In this document: piece after piece, positions 1 through 5,911 of the stretch
Layout of the letters: every line of letters begins with the position of its first letter
Position numbering within the stretch: position 1 is the first letter of the stretch
DNA from: Oscillibacter sp.
GTDB taxonomy: Bacteria; Bacillota; Clostridia; Oscillospirales; Oscillospiraceae
Direction: 5' to 3'
Length of the DNA: 7,442 bases
Assembly (NCBI GenBank): GCA_022796315.1
Contig: JAAWIL010000100.1
Span: 1-7,442 of the forward strand
Notes under the pieces: generated by a model
The model's database searches: none
What the model was told of the DNA's origin: nothing
Seen by the model: the letters and a program-made list of their open reading frames with translations, nothing else
Translations under genes and position numbers: made by a program

Positions 1-84
1 CGTCAGAAACTCTTGAAATCCGTCAGGATTCCTGCGAGTTTCTTCCTTGCCAGGCAAAAATTTTTCTTGCCAATCTGCATACCG
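1..84 (+). repeat. Dispersed repeat, left copy (inverted relative to the copy at the right end)
   Basis: This stretch matches, with substitutions, the reverse complement of the last ~75 bases of the window. Shared blocks in the same order are CCGTCAGGAT, CCTGCG, CCTTGC, GGCAAAAA, GCCAATC and a final GTC. The copy may begin before the window. Its inner limit is unclear: clear similarity stops near 84, and a weaker match may run to about 108. It contains no convincing ORF. The position, directly against a truncated gene, suggests a mobile or recombinogenic repeat, but no transposase or target duplication is visible. Confidence 0.6.
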
Positions 85-396
85 TCACCTATTGGTACAA
101 CTTCTTAGCCTCTTGCACTGGGCCAAAAAGGAGAAATCCGCCGCCAGCACCGTGGGGATCTGCTGACTGCGGGGGCTCCCAAACACCAGGGTGTGCAGGT
201 TCTCCATCTGCCCGATGACAGAAAAATCTCCCGGCTCCTGCCCATCTCGTTTCTCCTGATAGTAGGGGTCGCCGAAGTAACAGAAGTCGTTCAGCGCCTT
301 GACCTTCTTCAAATCGTAGAGCGACTCTGGCGGCCGCTTCAGCGCGCCCTGCACCGCGTGGCGCAGCCGCTCGTCCATCTCCGGAACCGGCGTCAT
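85..396 (-). pseudogene. Truncated leucine-rich-repeat-like protein (N-terminal part)
   Basis: The 103-residue reading frame starts at ATG 396, with GGGAG about 10 bases upstream. It has a charged N-terminus (MTPVPEMDERLRHAV) followed by two motifs that resemble leucine-rich repeats: MENLHTLVFGS near residues 64-74 and DFSFLAQCKRLRS near 87-99. The frame stops at CTNR, exactly where similarity to the dispersed repeat begins, in the middle of what looks like a second repeat. Bacterial proteins of this kind normally continue with further repeats, so I read it as the 5' remainder of a longer gene cut by the repeat. The LRR assignment rests on hydrophobic spacing only. A free-standing small protein is possible, since promoter and ribosome site are intact. 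Confidence 0.55.
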
Positions 397-434
397 AAGC
401 GCAGCACTCCCTTCCTGGTCGGATTATTTGTGAA

Positions 435-463
435 AGTATAGCACAAAACCGGCCAGGATTCAA
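435..463 (-). promoter_or_regulatory. Sigma-A promoter for the truncated LRR-like gene
   Basis: Read on the minus strand, TTGAAT (463-458) is followed by 17 bases and TATACT (440-435). A TG one base upstream of the -10 box makes it an extended -10. Transcription would start near 428, giving a leader of about 30 bases to the ATG at 396. The match is close to the housekeeping consensus, so this promoter probably still works although its gene appears broken. Confidence 0.75.
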
Positions 464-492
464 CCGTCTCCCGTGGAGGTGACTGCGGATTT

Positions 493-523
493 CCCTGTAG
501 GGGCGGGGCTCTGTCCCCGCCCG
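493..523 (+). repeat. GC-rich palindromic mini-repeat, unit A
   Basis: The conserved lead CCCTGTA is followed by a hairpin with stem GGGCGGGG (501-508) against CCCCGCCC (515-522) and loop CTCTGT. A 21-base part of this unit (505-525) recurs identically at 3119-3139, which shows it is a dispersed family and not local low complexity. Confidence 0.8.
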
Positions 524-586
524 TTCTCCTGTGGGCTTGGGGGGCTGGGGACGGGGGCGATTACGGATTTTATCGTGGGGTCCGGG

Positions 587-614
587 CCCTGTAGGGGCGG
601 CTATTAGCCGCCCG
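587..614 (+). repeat. GC-rich palindromic mini-repeat, unit B
   Basis: It has the same CCCTGTAGGGGCGG lead as unit A, but the inner stem differs: GGGCGGCT (595-602) pairs with AGCCGCCC (606-613) around a three-base loop. The two bases that differ from unit A are matched by complementary changes on the other arm. Confidence 0.8.
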
Positions 615-736
615 TCCGAAGGGAGATCCGGTCTGTCGTGAGGAGGGAAACCCGATGCTGGCCGGTCCTTCCAGGGGAGGGGTTGGCCCGGCCAGGGGTC
701 CGGGCCCTACGGGGCAGTCCGGAGGTCACAGAAGGA

Positions 737-764
737 CGGGCGGTTGGTAACCGCCCCTACAGGG
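737..764 (-). repeat. GC-rich palindromic mini-repeat, unit C
   Basis: This is the same element in opposite orientation, recognised by CTACAGGG at its right edge. The stem GGGCGGTT (738-745) pairs with AACCGCCC (749-756). Again the arm bases that differ from units A and B have changed on both sides, so pairing is preserved. Confidence 0.8.
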
Positions 765-810
765 TCGAATCATCCTAGGAGGCAGGTTCCTTAACGGGAG
801 AGCCCCCTCA

Positions 811-850
811 GTCTGGCCTGCGGCCAGACAGCTCCCCCCGAGGGGGGAGC
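811..850. repeat. Double-hairpin dispersed repeat
   Basis: Two adjacent perfect hairpins are present. GTCTGGCC (811-818) pairs with GGCCAGAC (822-829), and GCTCCCCCC (831-839) pairs with GGGGGGAGC (842-850). Flanking CCCCCT (803-808) and AGGGGG (853-858) could pair to enclose both. From general experience, repeats of the form CCCTCAG-hairpin-CAGCTCCCCC-hairpin are scattered through genomes of gut Firmicutes. There is no T-run, so it is not an obvious terminator. Confidence 0.7.
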
Positions 851-881
851 CAAGGGGGTTGCAGCGTCTCAAGGGGCTTGG

Positions 882-910
882 CCGTAGGGGCCGCCGCCCT
901 CGGCGGCCCG
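882..910 (+). repeat. GC-rich palindromic mini-repeat, unit D (variant)
   Basis: The lead is CCGTAGGGG, and the stem GGGCCGCCG (888-896) pairs with CGGCGGCCC (901-909) around loop CCCT. It is followed by CCGTCAGGAT, a string also present in the repeats at both window ends and again in part at 928-936. It lies just downstream of spoVAC on the minus strand but lacks the T-run expected of an intrinsic terminator. Confidence 0.7.
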
Positions 911-949
911 TCAGGATGGGAGGCACCCCGTCAGGAAAACATCCCCCCA

Positions 950-1393
950 TCAAACCAATCCGAAGAGCTTCAAAACCACCCCATAGATCACGCTGGCCAG
1001 GGTGCCGAAGACGATCACCGGCCCCGCCACCGTAAACATCTTCGCCGCCATGCCGGTGACAAACCCCTCGCTTTTAAAATCAATGGCAGGGGAGACCACG
1101 GCGTTGGCAAAGCCGGTGATGGGCACCAGGGTCCCCGCGCCGCCGAAGCGGGCGATCTTGTTGTAGAGGTTCAGCCCCGTCAGCAGGGCCGAGAGGAACA
1201 CCAGGGTGCAGGAGGTGGCGGTTCCGGCGGCCGCCTCGTACAGCCCCGCCGCCTTCCAGCCCTCCTGAATGGCCTGGCCCAGCACGCAGATTCCCCCGCC
1301 CACCAGAAAGGCCAGGGCGGTGTCCTTCAAAATGGGGGATTTCTTGGCCCGCTGCCGCACATACTGTTGGTATTCCTTCTCAGACATCTCCAT
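950..1393 (-). CDS. spoVAC: Stage V sporulation protein AC
   Basis: This 147-residue integral membrane protein belongs to the SpoVA system, which moves dipicolinic acid across the inner forespore membrane. In Bacillus, SpoVAC behaves as a mechanosensitive channel that releases dipicolinate during germination. Length and sequence fit the family: ALAFLVGGGICVLGQ (26-40), LLTGLNLYNKIARFGGAGT (70-88), a conserved PITGFANAVVSPAI block (91-104), SEGFVTGMAAKMF (108-120) and AGPVIVFG (123-130). There are about four hydrophobic segments. The ATG at 1393 was chosen because AAAGGAAG sits 8 bases upstream; a GTG three codons earlier overlaps that ribosome site. The usual partners spoVAD and spoVAE do not follow; repeats do. 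No convincing sigma-G promoter was found. Family assignment is very secure. Confidence 0.95.
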   Translation of the reverse strand: MEMSEKEYQQYVRQRAKKSPILKDTALAFLVGGGICVLGQAIQEGWKAAGLYEAAAGTATSCTLVFLSALLTGLNLYNKIARFGGAGTLVPITGFANAVVSPAIDFKSEGFVTGMAAKMFTVAGPVIVFGTLASVIYGVVLKLFGLV

Positions 1394-1485
1394 TGAAAAC
1401 ACTTCCTTTCCCCCTCAGTATTCCCCGGGAAAGGCCGCTCTATGTGCGTTCCCGCCGGAGCGGCGCGGCTTTCTTCCGGAATTTC

Positions 1486-1514
1486 TTGAAAACGACAGGG
1501 AAACACGGTATACT
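1486..1514 (+). promoter_or_regulatory. Sigma-A promoter for hemW
   Basis: TTGAAA (1486-1491), a 17-base spacer and TATACT (1509-1514) are close to the housekeeping consensus. A start near 1521 would give hemW a leader of about 110 bases. The promoter lies in the divergent region between spoVAC and hemW. Confidence 0.8.
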
Positions 1515-1531
1515 GTCAGCATCCCCAAACC

Positions 1532-1606
1532 GGCCCGCCTGCGGGCCTCACTTACGGACAACCCGATCCCCGTCCCCGGAGCCTGTTGGAAAACAGATTC
1601 CGGGGA
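1532..1606 (+). other. Structured hemW leader: two hairpins before the ribosome site
   Basis: The first hairpin is GGCCCGC (1532-1538) with GCGGGCC (1541-1547). The second has an outer stem TCCCCGGA (1573-1580) with TCCGGGGA (1599-1606). A two-by-two internal loop separates this from an inner stem CTGTT (1583-1587) with AACAG (1592-1596), capped by a GGAA (GNRA-type) tetraloop. It ends 7 bases before the ribosome site AGGAAGGA (1613-1620). It could influence translation or be a leftover repeat; it matches no riboswitch I recognise. Confidence 0.5.
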
Positions 1607-1630
1607 TGGACCAGGAAGGAAGCGCATATC

Positions 1631-2845
1631 ATGAGAACCCCTCTCCGGCCTCTGGGCCTGTACATTCACATCCCCTTCTGCCGCCAGAAGTGCGCCTACT
1701 GCGACTTCTACTCCCTGTCCGGCCAGGAGGGCCGCATGGACGATTACACCGCCGCCCTCTGCACCCATCTCGCGGAGACCGCCTCCGCGGCCTCCTGCCA
1801 CACGGTGGACACGGTCTACTTCGGCGGCGGAACCCCCAGCCTCCTGGGGGAGAAGCGGCTGGTGAAGATCTTCAAGACCATTCAAAAAAAGTACCGCCTG
1901 GCCAAGGACCCGGAGATCACCCTGGAGGCCAACCCCGAGTCGGCGGGGGACTGGAAGACCCTGCGGGCCCTGCGGAGGGCGGGCTTCAACCGCCTGTCCC
2001 TGGGGATGCAGTCCGCCGGCAGCCAGAATCTCCTCACCCTGGGCCGGATTCACACCGCCGCCGAGACCCGCGCCGCCGTGGAGGCCGCCCGGAAGGCGGG
2101 CTTTGACAACCTCTCCCTGGACCTGATCTACGGCCTGCCGGGCCAGACCCTGGAGCACTGGCAGGAGGACCTGGCCGCCGCCGAGGATCTGGTTCCGGAG
2201 CACCTGAGCTGCTACGGCCTCCAGGTGGAGGAGGGCACCCCTCTCCACGCCCGCCGGGACACCCTGGACCTGCCGGGGGACGGGGCCCAGGCGGAGATGT
2301 ACTTATGGACCGTGGAGGACTTGGCCCGCCACGGTTACCGGCAATATGAGATCTCCAACTTCGCCAAGCCCGGACGGGAGTCCCGCCACAACCTGAAGTA
2401 CTGGACCCTTGCGGAGTACGCGGGCTTCGGCCCCAGCGCCCACTCCGACTTCGGCGACACCCGCTACGCCTATGGCCGGGATCTGGAGGGCTACATCCGG
2501 GGTGTCCGGGAGCACGCCCCCCTGCTGTCCGAGAGCGAGCGCATCCCCGCCCTGGAGCGGGACACGGAGTGGATCATGCTCCGCTGCCGCACGGCGGAGG
2601 GCCTGGACCCCAAGGAGTTCGAGCGCCGCTTCCGCCGCCGCTTCTCCTGTCTGGCGGCGGTGCTGGCCGCCTGCCGGGACGCCGGTTACGCCGTGGAGGA
2701 GCCGGACGGACGCTGGCATCTGACGCCCCAGGGCTTTCTGCTGTCCAACCAGATCATCGGCCGGCTGCTGGACGCCCTGACGGAGGAGAAGCGCCGCCGG
2801 GCGGAGGCCGCCGCCCGGGGAGACTTCCGGGTGGTGCTGGAGTGA
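1631..2845 (+). CDS. hemW: Radical SAM heme chaperone HemW
   Basis: This 404-residue cytoplasmic iron-sulfur protein was long annotated as oxygen-independent coproporphyrinogen III oxidase. Characterised HemW proteins instead bind heme and deliver it to respiratory enzymes. The cluster motif CRQKCAYC (Cys17, Cys21, Cys24) follows LYIHIPF and is followed by DF, not the CxC of true HemN. The radical-SAM GGGTPS motif is at 65-70, and HNLKYW at 253-258 matches the HNxxYW heme-binding motif of HemW. The C-terminus is the HemN_C winged-helix type, ending in LTPQGFLLSNQIIGRLL. The ATG at 1631 is preferred to an upstream TTG at 1586: AGGAAGGA lies 10 bases before it, and the protein then begins like family members. 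It is transcribed alone from its own promoter, and the usual hrcA/dnaK neighbours are absent here. No clear terminator follows. Confidence 0.93.
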   Translation: MRTPLRPLGLYIHIPFCRQKCAYCDFYSLSGQEGRMDDYTAALCTHLAETASAASCHTVDTVYFGGGTPSLLGEKRLVKIFKTIQKKYRLAKDPEITLEANPESAGDWKTLRALRRAGFNRLSLGMQSAGSQNLLTLGRIHTAAETRAAVEAARKAGFDNLSLDLIYGLPGQTLEHWQEDLAAAEDLVPEHLSCYGLQVEEGTPLHARRDTLDLPGDGAQAEMYLWTVEDLARHGYRQYEISNFAKPGRESRHNLKYWTLAEYAGFGPSAHSDFGDTRYAYGRDLEGYIRGVREHAPLLSESERIPALERDTEWIMLRCRTAEGLDPKEFERRFRRRFSCLAAVLAACRDAGYAVEEPDGRWHLTPQGFLLSNQIIGRLLDALTEEKRRRAEAAARGDFRVVLE

Positions 2846-2898
2846 GGATCTGCCGCCCTGTTCCGGAGGTTCACCCGTCCCATCCGCCGAACCAGTCT

Positions 2899-3003
2899 TT
2901 ACGAATCAATCATTACGCAGCGCACACCTTTTGCCTCCAATGCCTCTCTTATATCAGACGGCAAGGCTAATTTCGCGGTTCGATATTCCTTAGAGCCTGT
3001 ATT
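2899..3003 (-). pseudogene. AT-rich C-terminal gene remnant of unknown family
   Basis: On the minus strand a frame reading NTGSKEYRTAKLALPSD, then IREALEAKGVRCVMIDS, ends at TAA 2899. It looks like the amphipathic C-terminal tail of a real protein and uses AT-rich codons (TTA, ATA, GAA, AAA) unlike the GC-rich neighbours. Coding character stops near 3003, at the AGAGCCTGT string, and no plausible start or ribosome site lies upstream; the rest of the frame translates palindromic repeats. I interpret it as a fragment of a transferred gene cut at the repeat edge. I do not recognise the family. Confidence 0.35.
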
Positions 3004-3113
3004 CACAACCGATGAACGCCGTCTGGGGGGTCTTTCTTGATCACCTTGACTGGTCCGTTTACAGGCCAAAGGACAGCACCTCCCCCTGCCGGAAGCAAGC
3101 CCCGCCCGGTCTC

Positions 3114-3137
3114 CTGCGGGGGCTCTGTCCCCGCCCG
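3114..3137 (+). repeat. GC-rich palindromic mini-repeat, unit E
   Basis: GCGGGG (3116-3121) pairs with CCCCGC (3129-3134) around a loop containing CTCTGT. Positions 3119-3139 are identical to 505-525 of unit A, so this is the same family about 2.6 kb away. Confidence 0.75.
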
Positions 3138-3154
3138 TTTTCCCGCAGCCTCCA

Positions 3155-3199
3155 GACTCCCCTGCAGGGGCGGCAATCTGCCGCTCCCGCAGGGGAGTC
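3155..3199 (+). repeat. Long nested hairpin, unit F of the palindromic family
   Basis: The core GGGGCGGCA (3167-3175) pairs with TGCCGCTCC (3179-3187), with one G-T pair. It is enclosed by a perfect 11-base outer stem, GACTCCCCTGC (3155-3165) with GCAGGGGAGTC (3189-3199), separated by one base on each side. The structure has about 20 base pairs. It stands about 90 bases before the iorA promoter and is followed by TCCTGTTTGT, so weak terminator activity on the hemW side is possible. Confidence 0.75.
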
Positions 3200-3290
3200 T
3201 CCTGTTTGTACACTCCCCCTATACCGGGGGGCGGCTCTATACTTCCGCCGTTTCCTCCCCAAATTTGGCGGGCTCTTTTCCGCTCTCCGC

Positions 3291-3318
3291 TTGCATTTCC
3301 CGTGGAACGTGCTACAAT
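3291..3318 (+). promoter_or_regulatory. Extended -10 sigma-A promoter for the iorA operon
   Basis: TTGCAT (3291-3296), a 16-base spacer and TACAAT (3313-3318) are present, with TG one base upstream of the -10 box. Transcription should start near 3325, giving a leader of about 75 bases. The leader contains a small hairpin, GGCGGC (3352-3357) with GCCGCC (3363-3368). No riboswitch or T-box is recognisable in it. Confidence 0.75.
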
Positions 3319-3398
3319 AAAAAACGCGAATCCACACACTGCGCTTCACCAGGCGGCCCCGTGCCGCCGGGAAAGATTCATCGGAGAGGGTGAGAACT

Positions 3399-5282
3399 AT
3401 GGAATGGACAATGACAGGAGGGACGCCCGGCCAGGTCTGCCTGATGCAGGGCAACGAGGCCATCGTGCGGGGCGCCGTGGAAGCCGGCATTCACTTTGCC
3501 GCCTCCTACCCGGGCTCCCCGTCCTCCCAGATCCTGGGGATGCTGGGAAAGATCGCGGAGGAGCGGAATTTCTACGCGGAGTGGTCCACCAATGAGGTCT
3601 GCGCCTTGCAGGCCTGCATCGGCGCCTCCTTTGCCGGGGGCCGGGCCCTTTGCATCGTGAAACAGAACGGCCTCTTATGCACGGCGGACGCCCTCCACTG
3701 CGCCGCCCAGCACGGGGTGAAGGGGGGCCTGGTCATCGTGACCTCAGACGACCCCAGCGCCCACTCCAGCACCAACGAGTTTGACTCCCGCTGGCAGGCG
3801 GAGTCCGCCAGTGTGGCGCTGCTGGAGCCCACCTGCATGCAGGAGGCCAAGGACATGGTCCCCTACGCCTTCGACCTCTCGGAGCGGACGGGCCAGATCG
3901 TGATCCTGCGGCTCACCACCCGGGTCTGCCACGGCCGGGGCACCGTGACCCTGGGCCCCCTGCCGGAGGGAACCCGGCCCCTGGAGCCCATCCGGGAGTG
4001 GGACCGGATGGTGTGCGTGTGCTACCAGCACCAGCCCATGCTGGAGAAGCTGGAGTCCCTGCGGAGCGCCTTTGAAGCCTGTACATACAACCACTACGCC
4101 GGCCCGGAGGCTCCCAAGTCCCTCATCGTGGCCGGGGGCACGGGGCGGCTTTACGCCCAGGAGGCCCTGCGCCGCCTCCAGGCGGAGGACCGGACGGGCC
4201 TTCTGAGCCTGGGCACCCTCTGGCCCCTGCCGGAGGAGACCCTCCTGAAGTACCTACGCGCCGCGGAGAGGGTCCTGGTCCTGGAGGAGGTGGACCCCTT
4301 CCTGGAGCGGCACCTCCAGGCCCTGGCAGGGAAGCACCGGCTGTCCCTGGACTTTTCCGGCCGGTCCGGCGGCGCCCTGCCCCCGGTGGGCGAGCTGGAC
4401 CCGGACAATGTGACGGCGGCCATCGCCGCCTTCACCGGGGCGGCCCTGCCGGAGAAGCACATCGCCTCCCACCTGGAGCTCCCGGTTCGGGAGATGACCT
4501 TCTGCGCCGGGTGTCCCCACCGGGCCACCTTCCACCTTTTGAAGCGGGTCCTCCGGCAGGAGAAGCGGCCCGGCGTGGTGGTGGGGGACATCGGCTGTTA
4601 CTTCATGGCCGGCCAGTCCGCCGGACAGTACGGCTACCAGGTCTGCAACTGCATGGGCTCCGGCGTCAGCGTCGCCGAGGGCCTGGGCCAGCTGACCCAC
4701 TACGGCCTGGACCAGAAGGTGGTCACCATGTGCGGCGACTCCACCTTTTTCCACACGATTCTCCCCGGCCTCATCAACGCCACCTATCACAGCGCCAACA
4801 TGCTCCTGATCGTTCTGGACAACTCCGCCACCGCCATGACGGGCTTCCAGCCCCACCCGGGCACCGGACTCACCGCCATGGGCCGCCCCGCCAAGCCCAT
4901 GGACATTCAGAAGATTCTGGAGGCCGTGGGGTGCGCCGTGGAGGTGGCCGACCCCTTCGACATCCGGGAGGCGGAGAAGGCCCTGCGGCGGATGCTGGAC
5001 CGGGACGGGATGAACGTCCTCATCATGCGCCAGCCCTGCGCCACCCTGACGGCCAAGACCCGGAAGAAGCCGGTAAAGGTCTGGGTGGACCAGTCCAAGT
5101 GCCTGGGGGAGGGCTGCGGCTGCGACAAGTACTGCAGCCGGGTCTGGGGCTGTCCCGGCAACACCTGGGACTTCACCAACGGCAAGGCCCAGATCGATCC
5201 GGTCACCTGTGTGGGCTGCGGCGTGTGCGCCAAGTTCTGCCCCGCCGGGGCCATCCAAGTGGAAAGTGGTGAGGAAGCATGA
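3399..5282 (+). CDS. iorA: Indolepyruvate:ferredoxin oxidoreductase, alpha subunit
   Basis: This 627-residue catalytic subunit uses thiamine pyrophosphate to decarboxylate aromatic 2-oxo acids (indolepyruvate, phenylpyruvate, hydroxyphenylpyruvate). It forms aryl-acetyl-CoA and passes electrons through its clusters to ferredoxin. The pyrimidine-binding domain comes first, with SYPGSPSSQ at 36-44. The pyrophosphate-binding domain carries CAGCPH (369-374), GDS (446-448) and DN (474-475). The C-terminal ferredoxin domain has an odd first cysteine set (568, 573, 575, 579, 585) and a standard CVGCGVCAKFCP set (604-615). The ATG at 3399 is chosen because GGAGAGG lies 9 bases upstream; a GTG at 3390 would abut that site. 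It overlaps iorB by four bases (ATGA), indicating translational coupling. Exact substrate range cannot be read from sequence. Confidence 0.95.
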   Translation: MEWTMTGGTPGQVCLMQGNEAIVRGAVEAGIHFAASYPGSPSSQILGMLGKIAEERNFYAEWSTNEVCALQACIGASFAGGRALCIVKQNGLLCTADALHCAAQHGVKGGLVIVTSDDPSAHSSTNEFDSRWQAESASVALLEPTCMQEAKDMVPYAFDLSERTGQIVILRLTTRVCHGRGTVTLGPLPEGTRPLEPIREWDRMVCVCYQHQPMLEKLESLRSAFEACTYNHYAGPEAPKSLIVAGGTGRLYAQEALRRLQAEDRTGLLSLGTLWPLPEETLLKYLRAAERVLVLEEVDPFLERHLQALAGKHRLSLDFSGRSGGALPPVGELDPDNVTAAIAAFTGAALPEKHIASHLELPVREMTFCAGCPHRATFHLLKRVLRQEKRPGVVVGDIGCYFMAGQSAGQYGYQVCNCMGSGVSVAEGLGQLTHYGLDQKVVTMCGDSTFFHTILPGLINATYHSANMLLIVLDNSATAMTGFQPHPGTGLTAMGRPAKPMDIQKILEAVGCAVEVADPFDIREAEKALRRMLDRDGMNVLIMRQPCATLTAKTRKKPVKVWVDQSKCLGEGCGCDKYCSRVWGCPGNTWDFTNGKAQIDPVTCVGCGVCAKFCPAGAIQVESGEEA

Positions 5283-5911
5283 GCACCTTGAAATTCGATC
5301 CCCTGAACATCGTGGTCTGCGGCATCGGGGGACAGGGAAACGTCCTGGCCGCGGAGGTCCTGGGCACCGCCATGTGCGACCGGGGCTTTCGGGTGGCCAT
5401 TGGCGAGACCTACGGCGCCTCCCAGCGGGGCGGCTCCGTCATGAGCCACGTGCGGGTGTCCGCCGTCCTGGACCCCAGCGTCCTGATCCCCGCCGGGGAG
5501 GCCCACCTCATTGTGGGCTTCGAGCCCCTGGAGACCCTGCGGATGGTCCGCAAGTACGCAGGAAGCCAGACCACCGTGGTCTATGACCCCCGGCCGGTGT
5601 ACCCCCTGGGAGTCCTCCAGGGAACGCAGACCTACCCGCCCCTGGACGCCCTGGCCCAGGAGATCCGGGACCTGACGGCCCTGGCCGTGGCGGTTCCGGC
5701 GGCGGACATCGCCATGGAGGCCGGGGACTCCAAGGCCGCCAACATCGCCCTGCTGGGCGCCTTCACCCAGCTGCCCGGCGCCCCCCTGAACCGGGAGGAC
5801 CTGGAGAAGATCCTGGCCCAGCGGTTCCAGGGCAGGGTGCTGGAGATCAACCGGCGGGCCTTCGCTCTGGGCTGCGAGGCGGCGGGAAAGGGGGCGGCGG
5901 CTCATGGCTGA
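5279..5911 (+). CDS. iorB: Indolepyruvate:ferredoxin oxidoreductase, beta subunit
   Basis: This 210-residue protein is the small partner of IorA and belongs to the gamma-type family of 2-oxoacid:ferredoxin oxidoreductases. It is needed for the complete enzyme and, by analogy with related enzymes, probably helps form the CoA/substrate site. Diagnostic features are the GIGGQG glycine motif (15-20) after a first beta strand, and SQRGGSV (48-54), the family's QRGG signature. Length is typical. Its ATG overlaps the iorA stop in ATGA, with GAGG 5-8 bases upstream, and its own end overlaps the next gene by eight bases. Such tight overlap implies equimolar synthesis with IorA and co-expression with the small downstream protein. 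Nothing in the sequence suggests loss of function. Confidence 0.94.
   Translation: MSTLKFDPLNIVVCGIGGQGNVLAAEVLGTAMCDRGFRVAIGETYGASQRGGSVMSHVRVSAVLDPSVLIPAGEAHLIVGFEPLETLRMVRKYAGSQTTVVYDPRPVYPLGVLQGTQTYPPLDALAQEIRDLTALAVAVPAADIAMEAGDSKAANIALLGAFTQLPGAPLNREDLEKILAQRFQGRVLEINRRAFALGCEAAGKGAAAHG

Larger units (their letters stand above)
464..949. other. Repeat-rich gene-free interval
   Basis: No credible gene lies here. Reading frames crossing it translate palindromic repeats and show no family resemblance. The stretch holds three CTGTAGGGGCGG-type hairpins, a GGGGCCGCC variant and a double hairpin, listed separately. It also has a 14-base direct repeat, GGGGTCCGGGCCCT, at 577-590 and 695-708. 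The density suggests a landing zone for dispersed palindromic elements between the LRR remnant and spoVAC. Confidence 0.7.
2846..3290. other. Intergenic region with a gene remnant and repeats
   Basis: No complete gene is credible between hemW and the iorA promoter. The first half is AT-richer and holds a short minus-strand coding remnant (2899-3003). An AGAGCCTGT string begins at 2992 and is also present at the right end of the window (7350-7358). The second half is GC-rich and contains palindromic units at 3114-3137 and 3155-3199, plus CCCCC/GGGGG arms at 3215-3230. hemW shows no standard intrinsic terminator here; the 3155-3199 hairpin could slow polymerase but has only a weak T content behind it. 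Confidence 0.6.

Noticed and set aside
882..910. Unit D hairpin as the spoVAC terminator
   Set aside because: It is a strong stem but has no T-run on the relevant side and belongs to a dispersed repeat family.
464..949. A CRISPR array in the repeat-rich interval
   Set aside because: Units vary in stem sequence, orientation and spacing, and there are no uniform repeats, spacers or cas genes.
726..953. Minus-strand 75-residue frame across the repeat block
   Set aside because: It is simply a translation of palindromic repeats and has no ribosome site or conserved motif.
1416..1445. Possible sigma-G promoter for spoVAC on the minus strand (ACATA, 18 bases, AATACTG)
   Set aside because: Both boxes match the consensus only partly, and the implied start would fall at the edge of the ribosome-binding site, leaving almost no leader.
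1631..2845. Annotating the radical SAM gene as coproporphyrinogen III dehydrogenase HemN
   Set aside because: The cluster motif lacks the fourth cysteine of HemN (it reads CxxxCxxCDF) and the HNLKYW motif is that of HemW.
4254..5258. Long open frames antisense to, or out of frame with, iorA, hemW and the FrhB-like gene (for example minus strand 4254-5258 and 5847-7214)
   Set aside because: They are rich in Gly, Ala, Arg and Pro with no family resemblance, arise from GC-biased third positions, and lie over genes with clear conserved motifs.
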